In this document: in pieces, positions 32,515 to 45,591 of the stretch
Layout of the letters: every line of letters starts with the position of its first letter
Position numbering within the stretch: the stretch's first letter is position 1
Assembly (NCBI RefSeq): GCF_030867145.1
Contig: NC_134434.1
Coordinates: forward strand, 8,742,001-8,806,000
Length of the DNA stretch: 64,000 nt
Direction of reading: 5' to 3'
Origin: Opisthocomus hoazin
Lineage: Eukaryota > Chordata > Aves > Opisthocomiformes > Opisthocomidae
Made by a program: the position numbers and the translations under genes
The notes under the pieces: model-generated
Database searches by the model: none
Seen by the model: the letters and a program-made list of their open reading frames with translations, nothing else
What the model was told of the DNA's origin: nothing

Positions 32515-35500
32515 ATGGGGCGCGGCGGAGGCACCTTCGAGCGGCTCCTCGGTACCGGGCGAGGCGGGGGCCGGGCCGGGGTCCGCAGCGCTCGGCCGCG
32601 GGAGCCGGGGCGGGCGGGCGGTGCGGGGCCGGGGCGGGCGGTGCGGCGTCGCGGCGTCGCCGAGCGCCCTGGGCCGTCTGCGGGGGCCGAGCTGCCACGG
32701 TCCGGGAGGAACCGGGGCTGCCGTGCCCGGGTGTGGGGGCTGGGGCGTCGCCGGGTCCGGGCGCGCTTCCCGGTGGTGGCAGAGCGGGGCCGAGGGTGCT
32801 GCGCTGCTCTCAGCCGTGCTGCTGGGTTCGTCCCTCCAGATAAGGCTACGAGCCAGCTCCTGCTGGAGACGGACTGGGAGTCCATCCTGCAGATCTGCGA
32901 CATGATCCGGCAGGGAGATACGCAGTGAGTGCCCTGGGCGTGGGAGCCCGCGGTCGCACGTCTCTCGTCGTCCCCCTCCCCAAAGGCGTCGGAAGGGCGG
33001 GACAGCAGGCCCTGGGGACTGCAGGCTGCCCCTGGCCTGGACCCCTCAGAGAAACTCTAGCTGGAATGTGCTTGTTTCCTTCCGTTCCTGGGTTAACCAC
33101 ATGCTGCGTGTACCCTTGTGTTGGGGTGGGGGCTGGCAGGTTAGCGGCAGCTGGAATCTCCCCTCGGATTCTTGTTTGCCTGAAGACGTGCCCTCTCTTT
33201 CCTTACCCAGAGCAAAATATGCCGTCAACGCTATCAAGAAGAAAGTCAACGACAAGAATCCCCACGTGGCACTCTACGCACTGGAGGTAATGTCAGCCCA
33301 AGCTGCGAGCACCGCCGGGCCCAGCTCGCAGGCCAGGGAGCTTCCCGGCTTTTATAATCTTTCCTGCGGGGCTGCGCAGCGTGCCCTGCCCTGTCCCGGG
33401 AGCGGCGGAGCCGCAGGTTGGAGTTTTCCTGCGCCCGGCTCTAGCACAGGGGTTCTGTGACTGACCAGCAGGTCACGGTTTTCGTTGGCATTCCATCTCG
33501 GAGTTACTAGCAGACACAGCTGGAGTGTGAGAGGCTGTCCCGGGGGGGTCTGTCTTGTGCAGCAGCGGGGCAGAGGCTGCCGTGCAGCTGACACATAGCT
33601 CGCTCTCCAGCGTGGCGGCGTGGTCTTCTCTGGCTTGACTGACACTGCCCTGGTGTGACTCCTTGCCTAAGTCGTGTCCCTGTCCTGCTGTGATGGCTGC
33701 AGTAGCCTGTAACGTTTGCTGGGACTCCTCGCGGGCCACAGAGGAGGAGGAGAGCGGCAGGCTAATGCTGTGCTTTGCCCTTGCAGGTCATGGAGTCAGT
33801 GGTCAAAAACTGTGGCCAAACAGTCCATGACGAGGTGGCCAATAAACAGACCATGGAAGAACTGAAGGAAATACTCAAGGTAAATACATCCTATTTTACT
33901 GTCGCTTTTGAATGGGCTTGTGAGAGAAGCAGCAGGAGGAGAAAACGTGCACGTCCTCTCTTTCATTCCTTTTTTGTAAGGAATAGAAGTGCAGGAATAG
34001 AAGGGAACTGTTTGGAAATGTATTTCATAAAAGAGCAAACTGTATTGCGTGGTGTGAAGGGATGAGTGTGGGGAGCTAAGGAGCAGGGAGCGGGGAGAGA
34101 AGATACCGTGATATCAACAGTAACGTTTGGCTGTACTGTGAAGTGGGGTAGGAACGTGCTGCAGAGGCTTGGACCACTTTGTGGCTAATGCTGCTGGGTG
34201 CGATGCTTCGCTTGGCTTGAGGCAGCGAAGGAAAACAGAGGCGATGGTCTGGCAGTTGCACCAAGGATCTGAGCAGCGGTGCGGTGAATTCCCTTCCCGT
34301 AGTACAGCATGAGACCTGCAGGAAGGTAAAGCAGCAGGGTGAAAACAGGCAGAAGCTTCCTCTTTATCGTGGCCATTTCACTGGCCTGTGGCATTGTCTG
34401 AAGAGCGTTGCAGGACGCGAACCTGGCTGTTCTCACGGACAAGTTGTCGCAAGCTGTCGCTTGCCAGTTTGGTGCAACGTGATGCCTGCAGGAGCTCCAT
34501 GTGTCCTTGGACTGGAGCATTCCACAAGTGAAGTGGAAACGGGAACTTCTGTCTCCAGCTCCCATCCCCAGAATGGCAATGGCCAGACAAGAGCTTGCTA
34601 GAGTAGTGCTGTTCCTTCCTCACAGCCTCCGTCTTCCGCCAGAAATAGACGACCGGATGACCCAGATACTTGCTGAACGAGCTGTGCGAGTCCCGTCACC
34701 TCGCACGCCGTCGCAGGGCGTCTCACTCCTGTCACCTCCCTGTTAGGGCTGACTCAGTCTCCGTGCGGGATCTCCTGCTGAGATGGGAGCACTGCCGCAG
34801 TGCGATGGACGGGTGCAGCCGCTCCAAGCGCTGAGGAGATCAGATCGAGAGGATTTTGTGGTTCTCTCCCGTCCTTGTCTGTCTCGGTAGTTTCGTAACT
34901 GCCGCAGACCCCTTCTGCTCCCACACGTGGAGCTTTGCTGCTTGTGAATGCCCAGTGCTGGTAAACTGGTCTTAGTTCTGATGAGGTTCAGGGCTGCGAA
35001 TTCAGAGTTTGTGGAATGCAGGATTTTGCCAAATATTCTAGAAGTTTGGAGCTCCAGGAATTGTCAGCAAGTCACGCTGTGTGTGCTGAAATAGGAGCTT
35101 GACAACGCTGCTCTGCTTCCTGGGGCATTTCTGGAGCAGCCGGTCATGTGAATGCGCGATGACTCGGTCAGCTGATGACAGGGCTGCTCTCGGAGGCTGG
35201 CTGGGATAGGAACAAGCTTGCCAAGTTTCCTCTGGCTCCTTGAACCGTGATACAAGCACCCCTACCTCCAAAGGGCAGTCTTCGCAGCTGTCCTTACTGC
35301 GTCACGTCCCGAGGTAGCTTTGGGTGTTCGTGGGTGGGAGTCTCGGGGCTGGAGGTGCTGACAGCCGGGCACCAGCACCCCCGGCTGTGAGCCTCTGGCA
35401 CCCGGTCTGTGCTGAGCTGAGGCGGACCGTGCTGTCCGTGCTGTTCTGCCTGCTGGCTCGCTGTGGGTCCCGCATGTTTCTGAGTGCAGTCTGAGCAACT

Positions 35501-38500
35501 CTTGTGAGGAGGTGACCAAGGGTGTTGGGCAGGCCAGCGCTCGTGCCGGCCCCGGGGCGCGACTGTGCGAGTCTCTACGGACATTTTCTCAAAGCATCGT
35601 AACCTGCTCCATCACCTGCTCTGAAGGACACTTTCTTGTTCGTGCTGGAGGGGGGAGGTGGGGAAGCTGAAGGAGGCTGTAGTCCTTGCTGTGAATGGTC
35701 CTTACTGCAGCTTTCTGACAGCTCTTACCTTGCGCAAGTGCTCTAAAGTCTCTTTCCACGCATGGTATTTCTGGCTTCTCTTTGGGGGGCTCACACCATC
35801 CTTTGGGTTTCAGGGCCTTTTTCTCAGATTTTTGTTTTATTTCCCCTCCTCCCTTTCTGTGCAGAGGCAAGTGGAGACAAGCGTCCGCAGTAAGATCCTG
35901 TACCTTATCCAGGCCTGGGCTCACGCCTTCCGCAATGAGCCCAAGTACAAGGTGGTGCAGGACACCTATCAGATAATGAAGGTTGAAGGTGAGGAATCGG
36001 CGGGCGAAGGTGGGTGGGCAGGCAGCTGAGCAGCTCTGTGCCGGAGGAGCCTTGCAGGAGAAGGAATGGGTGTCAGGACCCTGCCTTCCTTTAGTGAAAT
36101 TCTGGACTTGCGATACTGAGTTTTTTCTTGGTGCCCGATACCCGATGAACCTCTTGGCCTGAGTGTGTCCTGCTGCACAGAGAGGACAGCCCCGTTGTCC
36201 CGGGATCGGGGATGCCTTGCTCTGGGCCTCCAGCCCCGCCAGCAGCTAAGGGTTGGCAGTGAGACCTGAAAAGCAGCAGCTGCGAATGCTCTTCAGGAAA
36301 CTGGCAGCAAATCCGTGTGTCCTCTGGGAAGGGATTTACAGCAGGGTGGTTCCTTCCTCCCAGGCTTTCATTAGTACCTGGGTCCAGGCTCCCGCTTTCT
36401 GACAGTGCCAGTATGGCGCTTCCTCTGTTGTCCCGGGGACGGCAGCGTTCACCGTGGGGGAAGGGACACGCTGCTGTCTCTGCGTCTGTCTGTGGAGCAG
36501 AACCTCCACAGGCAGTGGCACAGCCTGGAGGTCCCAGTTCCCTGCTGAGCCAGCGTTGCCGCACTCTTGCCACACAAGGGGTGAGACTCAAAGCCCTGCC
36601 TACCCACACAGGGGGCTTTTTTCTCCCCCATGCTGAGTTCAAGGTCTTGAGAAATAAGCCTTTTCCAAAGGGCCCTGATGTCCCTTACGGGTGTGTAAGG
36701 GAAACCAGTAGGGGATTGTCCTGCACATTCGAGAGCGTGGCTGAGAGCCCAGTGCTTCACTGGCAAGATAACGGGCAGGGCAGGTGTATGGAGCTGGATC
36801 TGACGCGTGTGGCTGGGACCTGCAGCACGAGGCTGTGGGCACCACGGCCTCGCTCTGCGGAGGAGCCCTTCACAACGGGACTCTCGCTTCTCCTGCAGGT
36901 CACGTGTTCCCCGAGTTCAAAGAGAGCGATGCCATGTTCGCTGCAGAAAGGGTGAGCTCTGCTGGTGGGGACGGAGTTGGCGCTGCAGGACGGACCTCGC
37001 TGTCCTGTCCCCTTCCTGCTAACCCTTGCGTTCTTGCATTCCTCATTTCATGCAGCTTAGAGACCTTGCGGGGTGCATGCAGCTCCCAGCTGTCGCGCGG
37101 GCAGTTGTGGGGTGGTGTACAGCAATTTAGCCTTAAACTGCCAGAGAGAGGGGAGACTTGATCAGGACAGGGAGTTAGTCTCCTCATAGCCTGCTCAGTG
37201 GCCTTCCTGCAGCCTGGCAGTCTGAACATGGCAGCAGAGCACTGCTAAAGCGATGGCTGTGCAGGCGTGTTCCTAGGAAATCTCTTGCTGATCGGGAAAG
37301 CATCCCCATCTCTAGTAACATGAGAGGAGATAACTTGTGGGGATTAATATGTCCTGTTGAGCAACAAATGCTTTCGGTATCCCCCATTCATGAGAGTGCC
37401 TTGGTTGGCTGTAGGAGCTCCCAAAATGCTCTGTGGAGACACTCCTTGAGGCCTTTCTTCCCTCCTCACGCAAGTTTCCTTAACCTGACAGGCTCCAGAC
37501 TGGGTCGATGCTGAGGAGTGTCACAGATGTCGCGTGCAGTTCGGTGTTGTGACGAGGAAGGTGGGTGCTTCTCCTGCCCCTCTGGGTTCCCTGGTCCTGT
37601 GCAGCCCTCCAGGACTTGCAGGACTCCGGAGCCTGCGTGGGAGCGTGTCGGGGCTGCACCGCGCTCCCTGGCCACTGGCAGGGAGGTGCCAGGAGTGACT
37701 GAGTGGTGGGGTGTAACGGTGAAGGAGCGTCTTGCTGCTGCACTGATGTCTCTCATGCTTTGCAGCATCACTGTAGGGCCTGCGGGCAGATCTTCTGTGG
37801 CAAGTGCTCCTCCAAGTATTCCACCATCCCCAAGTTTGGGATTGAGAAGGAAGTGAGAGTCTGCGAGCCCTGTTACGAGCATCTCAACAAGTCAGTACCC
37901 TTTGTGCTGTGTTTCTGCGCCTGCAGCAGCGGGGACTGAGGGGAGAGGCTTGGTGCGGAGCCACCTTTCTGCAGACCGGAGCTGGGCTGGGTTCCCTTCG
38001 TTCCTGGGAACAGGGCTTACAGCTGTGGTGGTGTGCAGGGCTGGGGCTCCAGTGCGGAGGAAGGAGCACTCAGCCTGCACCGTCGTCTCTTTCTGGCTAC
38101 AGGAAAGCGGAGGGTAAAGCTGCTGCCACCTCCGAGCTGCCCCCCGAGTACCTGACCAGCCCCCTCTCCCAGCAGTCCCAGGTGAACGGCTGCGCTGCCG
38201 GTGATCCAGTGACCCCGACCCGCTTGTCGGTCCCTGTGCTGACCCCCTCCCCGTCTGTCCGCTTGCAGCTGCCTCCAAAGCGCGACGAGACAGCTCTGCA
38301 AGAGGAGGAAGAGCTCCAGCTAGCTATTGCCTTGTCTCAGTCAGAGGCTGAGGAGAAGGAGAGAATGGTTCGTGCCCTGCTTGGCATCTGGGAGTGGTTG
38401 TTGCCATACAGCCCCGATGTGCTGGGCATCTTCTGGCTGTGCGGTAACAGATCTCTAGGCATGTCCTGGTGCAAGTGAGAGAGGGTGAAAGCGGAGCCAG

Positions 38501-41500
38501 GCACATGCTGTGTTGCAGCCCCGAATCCTGGGAGCAGGCTGTGCCCAAGCAGCAAGCCCTGGGGCACGCTGGCCAGCAGGAACCACACCAAGCGTGAGGC
38601 TGGGTCTGCCGGCCATGCCTGGCCCTGGCGGGGAGCCTCGCCCACCCGGTGTGCCCGCTCTGTTGCTGACTGGGCAGTTCGGAGCAGTCTGGACAGTCCT
38701 CCAGTTGACTCTTCTTGTTCTCTTTTGCAGAGGCAGAAGACAAGCTACTCCATGTACCCAAAGGCTGAGCCCACACCTGTCACCTCATCAGCTCCCCCGG
38801 TCAGCACGCTCTATTCCCCACCCGTGGTACGTTCACGGGACCCCTGGCTGTGAAGTGGCTGGATGCAGGCCACCTCCCTAGCGCAAGCCTGCTCTGCTTG
38901 GGTCAGACTTAATCCCTGTTCTGAGAGAAAAGATCTGCCCCGTTCGATCCCTCGCTCTGTCACAGCACTGCTGTATTTTCAGCAAGGTCCATAGTCAGCC
39001 GGCATTTCGGTGCCTCCCCTGCTGCCGGTCGCTGCAGCGTGTGTCTGGCCGAAGGAGATGGCCGTCGCCTTTCGGTCTCTTGCTGGCGCTCGGCACGGGT
39101 GGTTGTGCGGGGCCAGGGCCGAGCAGCACGTCTGTGTGGGAGCTGTGGGTCTCTGCTTTCTCTGAACCGGATTTTGCTGTTTGTCTCTTTCCAGAATTCC
39201 TCTGCTCCCTTGGCTGAGGACATTGACCCCGAGGTAAGGATCCAGGCCTTACTAGGCCATGGCACAGGCTCACTCCCAGCAGGGCTGCGATGCTCATCTT
39301 CCTTCTCTCCCTGGCAGCTGGCTCGGTACCTGAACCGCAACTACTGGGAGAAGAAGCAAGAGGAAGTTCGCAAGAGCCCCACGCCGTCAGCACCTCTGTC
39401 CCTCACAGAGCCAGCCGCTCAGCCCGGGGAAGCCCACGCCGCCCCGCTCGGCGTTGTTGAGGTAAGAGGGGGCCTGAACCTGTGTCTGGCAGCTTGTGGT
39501 GAGGAGCGCCCAGCTCCTTCCTTCAGCCCGGCCACGCAGCTCTGCAGGCTGGCTGCTGGCTCTCGGCACTGGGGAGTTGAGGCTGCCCGGCTGCCCTGTC
39601 CTTCCAGCAGCAGTACCAGAACGGCGAGTCTGAGGAGAACCACGAGCAGTTCCTGAAGGCGCTGCAGAACGCGGTCACCACGTTTGTCAACCGCATGAAG
39701 AGCAACCACATGCGGGGCCGCAGCATCACCAACGACTCTGCTGTGTTGTCCCTCTTCCAGTCCATCAACAACATGCACCCTCAGCTGCTGGAGCTGCTCA
39801 ACCAGCTGGACGAGCGCAGGCGTACGTGGGGGCTGCCCGGCCGGGACGGGCATCCCGGGGGGAGCAGGTGGCTGCTGGGACTTTCCCAGCCCCGATGTCT
39901 GGGTGCCTGTGACAGCCTCTCCAGAGAGAAGCCGGTGCGGTGCGCGGGGGGGGTCTGAGTGCTCTGCCCCGCAGCTTCCCTGAGGCCGTCTCCTCCCTCC
40001 CCAGTGTACTACGAGGGCCTGCAGGACAAACTGGCGCAGATCCGGGATGCGCGCGGGGCTCTGAATGCGCTGCGTGAGGAGCATCGGGAGAAGCTGCGCC
40101 GCGCGGCGGAGGAGGCAGAGCGCCAGCGCCAGATCCAGCTGGCCCAAAAGCTGGAGATCATGAGGCAGAAGAAGCAGGTGAGGCAGGGAAGCGCTTCCCG
40201 GCTGTCCAGGGCCCCATCAGCCAGCAGGCCTGCCTGCACCTCGGGCCCTGGCAGGAGGGGATGCTGCGGTGTCCCGGCTTGTAGCCGTCACGGCCCTGTT
40301 CCCACAGGAGTACCTGGAGATGCAGCGTCAGTTGGCCATCCAGCGACTGCAGGAGCAGGAGAAGGAGAGGCAGATGCGCCTGGAGCAGCAGAAGCAGACG
40401 ATCCAGATGAGAGCTCAGATGCCGGCCTTCTCCCTGCCTTATGCCCAAGTATGGCCACTGGGCCGGAGACCCTCCTTCCAGGTGCCAGGGGACATGGCCT
40501 AGAGCTTGCTTTTCCTTCCCTCCACAGCTCCAGGCCATGCCCGCGGCCAGTGGGGTGATCTACCAGCCCTCCGGGCCTGCCAGCTTCCCTGGCACCTTCA
40601 GCCCGGCCGGCTCTGTGGAGGGCTCTCCCATGCACAGCGTGTACATGAACCAGGCCGCGCAGGGGGGCACGGGGCCATACACCACAATGCCCGTCACGGG
40701 GACAGGTACGTTGGCCAGCCGATCCCGCGCGGGGGGAGGCCGAGCGCGAGGTGGCTGCTTCAACCCCTGCCCTCACTGCCGCAGATCCCAGCATGGTGAA
40801 CGCCTACATGTACCAGCCGGGGGCCAGCAGCGGGCCGGCGGCGCAGCAGGGGCCGGCAGTGCCCACCACCACGCCGGCGTACTCGTCCTACCAGCCCACC
40901 GCGACGCAGGGCTACCAGGCAAGCGAGGGCAGGCTGGGGCACTCGGCGGGGCTGCCGCGGTTCACCCGTCCCCGGGGGAGGGAGAAAGGGCTGGTCCGTC
41001 CCTGATCTCTGCGCTGCTGCTGCTTTTGCTGTGAGGGTGGGGGGGTCAGAGCCGGTTCCGGGCTGCCCGTGGCGCAGAGGGGAGGAGACGCGATGGTCCC
41101 AGCGGAGCAGGGAGTGCCCCGGAGCTCCTGGGGCGTTGGTTTGCGGGGAGCCATCGCTGCCCGCGCCCCCCGCTCAGCCGCCGCCTCCTGCAGAGCGCAG
41201 CCTCGCAGGCGCAGAGCATCCCGGCCATCTCTCAGGCCCCGCAGTCGGGCGCCATGGGCTACCTGGGCAGCCAGTCGGTCTCCATGGGGTACCAGCCCTA
41301 CGGCATGCAGGTGAGCCCCGCCGCCCCTTCCCGGGCACCGCGGGGACGGGCTGCGGGTGGGCTCCAGCCCACGGAGCCTCCCCCGGCCCGTGCGTCCCCC
41401 TCCCTGCTGACGGCCCCCTCGCTCCCGCAGGGCCTCATGTCCGCGCTACCGGGACAGGACGCGGCGCTGAGCAGCCTGCCCGCTGCGCAGCCCTACCTGC

Positions 41501-41720
41501 CTGGGCAGCAGCCCCTCTACCAGCAGGTGAGTGCCGCCCGCCCGGGGGCTGCGGCCTGGCCCCGCGCCCGCTGACCGAGCCCCCTCCTCTCTTGCAGATG
41601 GCCCCGGCCGCAGCAGGAGCAGCTCCCCCGCCGCCGCCGCCGGCCCAGCCCCAGCCGGGGCCCGCGGCCCCGCCCCAGCCCCAGGGCGGCGGCGAGGCCC
41701 AGCTCATCTCCTTCGACTGA
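32515..41720 (+). CDS. HGS: Hepatocyte growth factor-regulated tyrosine kinase substrate (HRS, ESCRT-0)
   Basis: Sorts ubiquitinated cargo on early endosomes with STAM. Exons: 32515-32551, 32840-32924, 33211-33286, 33787-33879, 35865-35988, 36899-36951, 37492-37560, 37766-37890, 38103-38181, 38269-38367, 38731-38826, 39196-39234, 39318-39461, 39608-39821, 40005-40177, 40308-40448, 40528-40705, 40785-40918, 41194-41310, 41431-41526, 41598-41720; 764 residues, human 777. Order: VHS domain (about 1-143), FYVE finger with RKHHCRACG (about 160-220), ubiquitin-interacting motif EEEELQLAIALSQSEAEE, TSG101-binding PSAP, coiled coil (DERRLYYEGL to QMRAQMP), Pro/Gln/Tyr-rich tail and terminal clathrin box LISFD. 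Exon 18 ends at a GC donor (CAG followed by GCAAGC). The linker encoded in human before the QFHNGE segment is missing or unspliced here. Confidence 0.95.
33880..35864 (+). other. HGS: HGS intron 4
   Basis: The longest HGS intron, lower in GC than the surroundings. No repeat, snoRNA box pair or second gene was recognised on either strand. Confidence 0.6.
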
Positions 41721-41947
41721 CCTGGCCGCAGGGCGCGGCCCCCGTGCAACACTACGGCTGCCCCCGCCCCCCGGCTCTGGGGCCGGGCTGGCGGCCCCGC
41801 CCCGCTCCCGGGCCCCGCCCCTCCGGGATCTCCCGGGGCCGCAGCTCGGCCCGTGGGGCCTGCAGCCCCGCCCCCCGGGCTCAGCCCCGCCCCTCCCCTC
41901 CACCCCGTCCCCGCGGCCCCGCCCCTCCGCGCGCTCTCGGTGACTCT

Positions 41948-41953
41948 AATAAA
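41948..41953 (+). terminator. HGS: HGS poly(A) signal AATAAA
   Basis: AATAAA about 230 bases after the HGS stop, within CTCTAATAAAGTGTTGG. Confidence 0.85.
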
Positions 41954-42134
41954 GTGTTGGGAACGAGGCGCGGCCTGCTCTGCTTGGGGGCGGGGACTGT
42001 CGGGGTGAGCGAGCTCGGCGGACCCGGCGGCTAGAGCGCCCGCTCCTCTCCGCCGACCATCGAGACGCGGCGCGGGGGCCGCCGGGACCATCGAGCGCGG
42101 GGGGCAGAGCGCCGCCGTGTCCTCTGCGGCCGCC
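41954..42134 (+). promoter_or_regulatory. MRPL12: MRPL12 promoter/5' UTR interval
   Basis: Only 180 bp separate the HGS poly(A) signal from the MRPL12 ATG, so the MRPL12 promoter must lie in or overlap the HGS 3' end. The DNA is CpG-rich and has no TATA box. Confidence 0.5.
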
Positions 42135-45100
42135 ATGCTGCCCGCCGCCCGCGCGCTGCTGCCGCGCCGCCCGCCGCCCGCGTGGCGCTGGGCCGGGCCT
42201 CCCCGCGCCGGGCTGCGGGCGCTGGGCACGGGCCGCGCGCGGCGGTCGGAGGCGCTGGCCGGGGCGCCGCTGGACACGGCCGCCAAGGAGTACTCGCCCA
42301 AGGTGCGGCAGCTGGTGCGGGACATCGCGGGGCTGACGCTGCTGGAGGTGGCGGACCTCAACGCGCTCCTGAAGGTGGGTGCGCGGGCGGGAGGCCCGGC
42401 CCGGCCCGGCCCGGCCCCGGGCGCCGCCTGACCGGGCCCCGGGGCCGCTGCTCTCCCCGCAGGAGACGCTGAAGATCCCGGACGTGGCGGTGGTGCCGGC
42501 GGCCGGCTCACTCCTGCCCTCCCAGGCGGCTCCGCAGGTACCGGGCGGGTGGGGGCGGGGGCCGGGCCCGGGGGCTCCGCGTCGGCCTGGCGGGGCCCCG
42601 CGGCCTGGGGCCGGGCCGGGCGCCTGAGCCGAGCTGCGGGCGCTTCCAGGAGGAGGAGGAGGAGGTCCCGCTCAAGAAGGAGAAGACGCATTTCACCGTC
42701 CGGCTGACGGAGCTGAAGCCCGCCGACAAGGTGAAGCTCATCAAGGAGGTGAAGAACTTCGTGCCGGGAGTGAACCTGGTGCAGGTGAGGAGGGGACTGC
42801 CCGCGGTTCCGGCCCTGGGGCCCGCACGGCAGCTGAAGCACGCTGCGAGCGGCAGCCGTGACTCCCGGTTTAGGTGGGAGCCCGGATTGCTGCATTTGGG
42901 AGAGCGCTCTGCCTGTGTGCACACCTCGGTCCGGAGGTGGGGGCGAGGTCTGGAGTAGGAGTCAGTCTGTCCATCTGTCCGTCTGTGTGTCTGTCATTTC
43001 TTGGGGAAGGCTTTTCCCTCCCCGCTCTGCTGTGTGTCGAACAGCTGAGCCCCTAGCAGCAGTGGTGGGATGGAGGAGGAGGCTCCGAGCAAGAGCGTCA
43101 AAGTCTTCCATGCCAGCCTCCGCTGCTCCAAATCTCAGAGCTGCTGCGAGCTTTGCTGCAGAACTCGGGGGCAGCCAGAATTCTTCACTGCTGCTGGATT
43201 CGCCATGCCTTCCCCTTGGCTTTTTCGAGGCCAATGTATTTCTGAATTTAGACATGTTTCTCTAATTCACATGTCTTGCAATCTGTGCTTCCCATGCTTG
43301 TCAGAGCTCCTCTTTTTGTAGGTGATGCTTTCTCTTTTTTCGTCGGAGGAGCCGGGCCTCTGGCAGTGCTGTGCAGCGTCTGAGCTCTTGCCCTTGAGCA
43401 GTGCTGTAGGCTCAGAACAAGGAACGGGCGATACAGCTGCTGCTGTGGAAGTATTTAACGTGATTCAGTTTCCCACTGGGTGATGCTTCCATATCGCAGG
43501 GATAATAATAGCACTTTCTGTTGCAAGGAGGAAACGTTGAGCATTGTAAAATCTGCTCTTCTTTGTAGCCCGGGGCATCAGAAGGGTTTGCAGAAAATCT
43601 CCTGACCCATTTGTATTGACACATTACATGGCAAGTAATTCAACAACAGGAACTCTGGTAGCAGAAACGTGAGTTTCGTTGGCCCGCTGGGATAATTAAC
43701 TGACTGTCAGCTTGGTTACTCCAGCAGTTGTTTATCCAGTATCAGTCCCAAGCAAAACCCTGTAACGGACATGATCAGCGGATAGTTAAAAGTTGTCTAG
43801 GGAACTAATGCTAAATCAGCCTGACTCAGGATGTGGAACCTGTCAAACAAGCTGGTTACGGTTCTGATGCAGTTACGAGGTTGGTAGGCACAGGTTATTG
43901 CGGGTGAACTTTGTCAAGTGTGCCTTACCCGACCTGGTGTGTTGGTTAAAACACCCACAGAACACAAGCTGCTGCTGGGGGTTGGTTCTCTCTGCAGCGG
44001 TTGGATTCAAAGTGTAGCTGACACGTTTTTATTGCAAATTTTATTGCCATCCAGCTGAGGCTTTTGTAATGAGCTCTGTGGGGAGTCTGTTCTTGGCCTG
44101 TAAGGCTGTTAACGATTTGGAAGAAAGCATCGCTAGGAAAGTCTGTGGACGTTGGGTGCTGATGTGACTCGAACAGGTCAGCCCAGCAGAAACGGCTGCT
44201 TGACGAGACAGGCGCAAGCCGGGCTTGAGTGCGTGTGCAGCTCCGGAAGGTTGTTCAGAGCTGGCTGACAAGACGCTCACCTCACGTCTCCACCAGCCCT
44301 GGGCCAGCGTTCTCGCGTGCTCCGGCTGGGACTGGAAGCGCGTTGCCTCTCTGCCCCATGGCTGCTACTGTGCAGGTCCAGCTCTCCTCCGGCTGGGAGC
44401 TCTCAACAGCGGCTGCCTTTGACCGAGGCTGCTTTACAACAGGAGTTAAGCATTAGTGAGCAAGGCTTGAATGAATAACCTTGATTGTGTTGCCCGTCCT
44501 CATCACGGCAAGCCGGAACAGGCTCCGTTCCGGATGCTGTCCTGGGCTCTGGAGGCGTGCCTGCCCTGCCGAGCGTCGCCTGCACAGCGGCTCCTTCTTG
44601 TCCCAAGCGAAAGAGCATTTTCTGCCACCACAGACACTGCATCGCTGTGCCCAGCATGTATTAAAACAACCAGACATTTCTGTCAGCTCTGGTCGATCTG
44701 TTGGGCGCCGAATACCGGCGGTGCCACACGGCAGAGAGCGGGCAGCGGCTCTGCACCTCCCCAGGCTGTGCTCGTAAGGAGCCGAACAGCTTTGTGGCTG
44801 CTGCTTGGTGTAAGAGCACAAGCACCTGACCGCAGCAGGGGCTTCTCCTGCCGGCTCTCTTCCCTCGCTGTGCAGCAGAAGTCCCTTGAGGTTGGTTCAG
44901 CCGCTTTTCAACTTGCCTTAAATGCTGCTCTATTGCATAGTGCCAGTAGGTTTGTGTAAAAAGTCCTGAAACTCGGGATCATGTTGTTGAGCACAGGCTG
45001 TGCTGGAACTCATTTTTCACCCGGCACAGTGGACTCCTGCGCAGCCGTGCGCAATCGCTGCGGCAGCCTCTTCTCGCTGCCGGCAGAGGTATCTGAACCA

Positions 45101-45591
45101 GAACATTCACACTGAAATAAGTGGGCCCGAGGAGGCGAGTCGCTGCCTCGGCAGGCCGTGGCGCGGTGGCTCTGCGTGCGTCCCAGGCTTCGCAGACCAG
45201 GACTGCACATCTGGGAGCACCGTGCATGTGGCGGGAGGAATCCACGGGCAGTCACTTGCTGGGCGAGGTCTCCCAGGCTCTGGTGGCTGCGCCGTCAGCC
45301 GCAGCCAGGCTGGGAAGTCTTCCGGCAGGATGTGCTGCAGTTCCAGTCCTGGGTGTTAGACCAGTCGGTGGGTTTCCCTGGTCTGCGTAGGCAGAGGTCG
45401 GGCTCATGGCTCCAAGTCCGTTAGTCCGGTTTGTGAAAGCCAGTTTACGAGTCTCGTTCGTTGTCCTTCTGCAGGCGAAGAAGCTGGTGGAGTCCCTTCC
45501 GCAGGAGATCAAGGCGAACGCCTCCAAGGAGGAAGCGGAGAAGATCAAGGCGGCGCTGGAGGCAGCAGGAGGGACTGTGGTTCTGGAGTAG
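42135..45591 (+). CDS. MRPL12: Mitochondrial ribosomal protein bL12m (L7/L12 stalk)
   Basis: Stalk protein of the large mitoribosomal subunit, which recruits translation factors; human MRPL12 also binds mitochondrial RNA polymerase. Four exons: 42135-42374, 42463-42537, 42650-42784, 45475-45591; 188 residues, human 198. The Arg/Ala-rich N-terminus ([12 protein letters not shown]) looks like a mitochondrial presequence. The N-terminal dimerisation region is [20 protein letters not shown], followed by an acidic linker of five glutamates and the C-terminal L7/L12 domain from [18 protein letters not shown] to [12 protein letters not shown]. An in-frame GTG lies upstream, but the ATG at 42135 gives the conserved MLPAA start. 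Confidence 0.95.
42785..45474 (+). other. MRPL12: MRPL12 intron 3
   Basis: A 2.7-kb intron, exceptionally long and AT-rich for this window; the other two MRPL12 introns are near 90-110 bp. No interspersed repeat or hidden gene was recognised. It separates the two halves of the L7/L12 C-terminal domain. Confidence 0.6.

Noticed and set aside
43470-43510. C/D-box snoRNA candidate in MRPL12 intron 3 (GGTGATGC)
   Set aside because: The C box does not match RTGATGA, and no paired D box and terminal stem were found at suitable distance.
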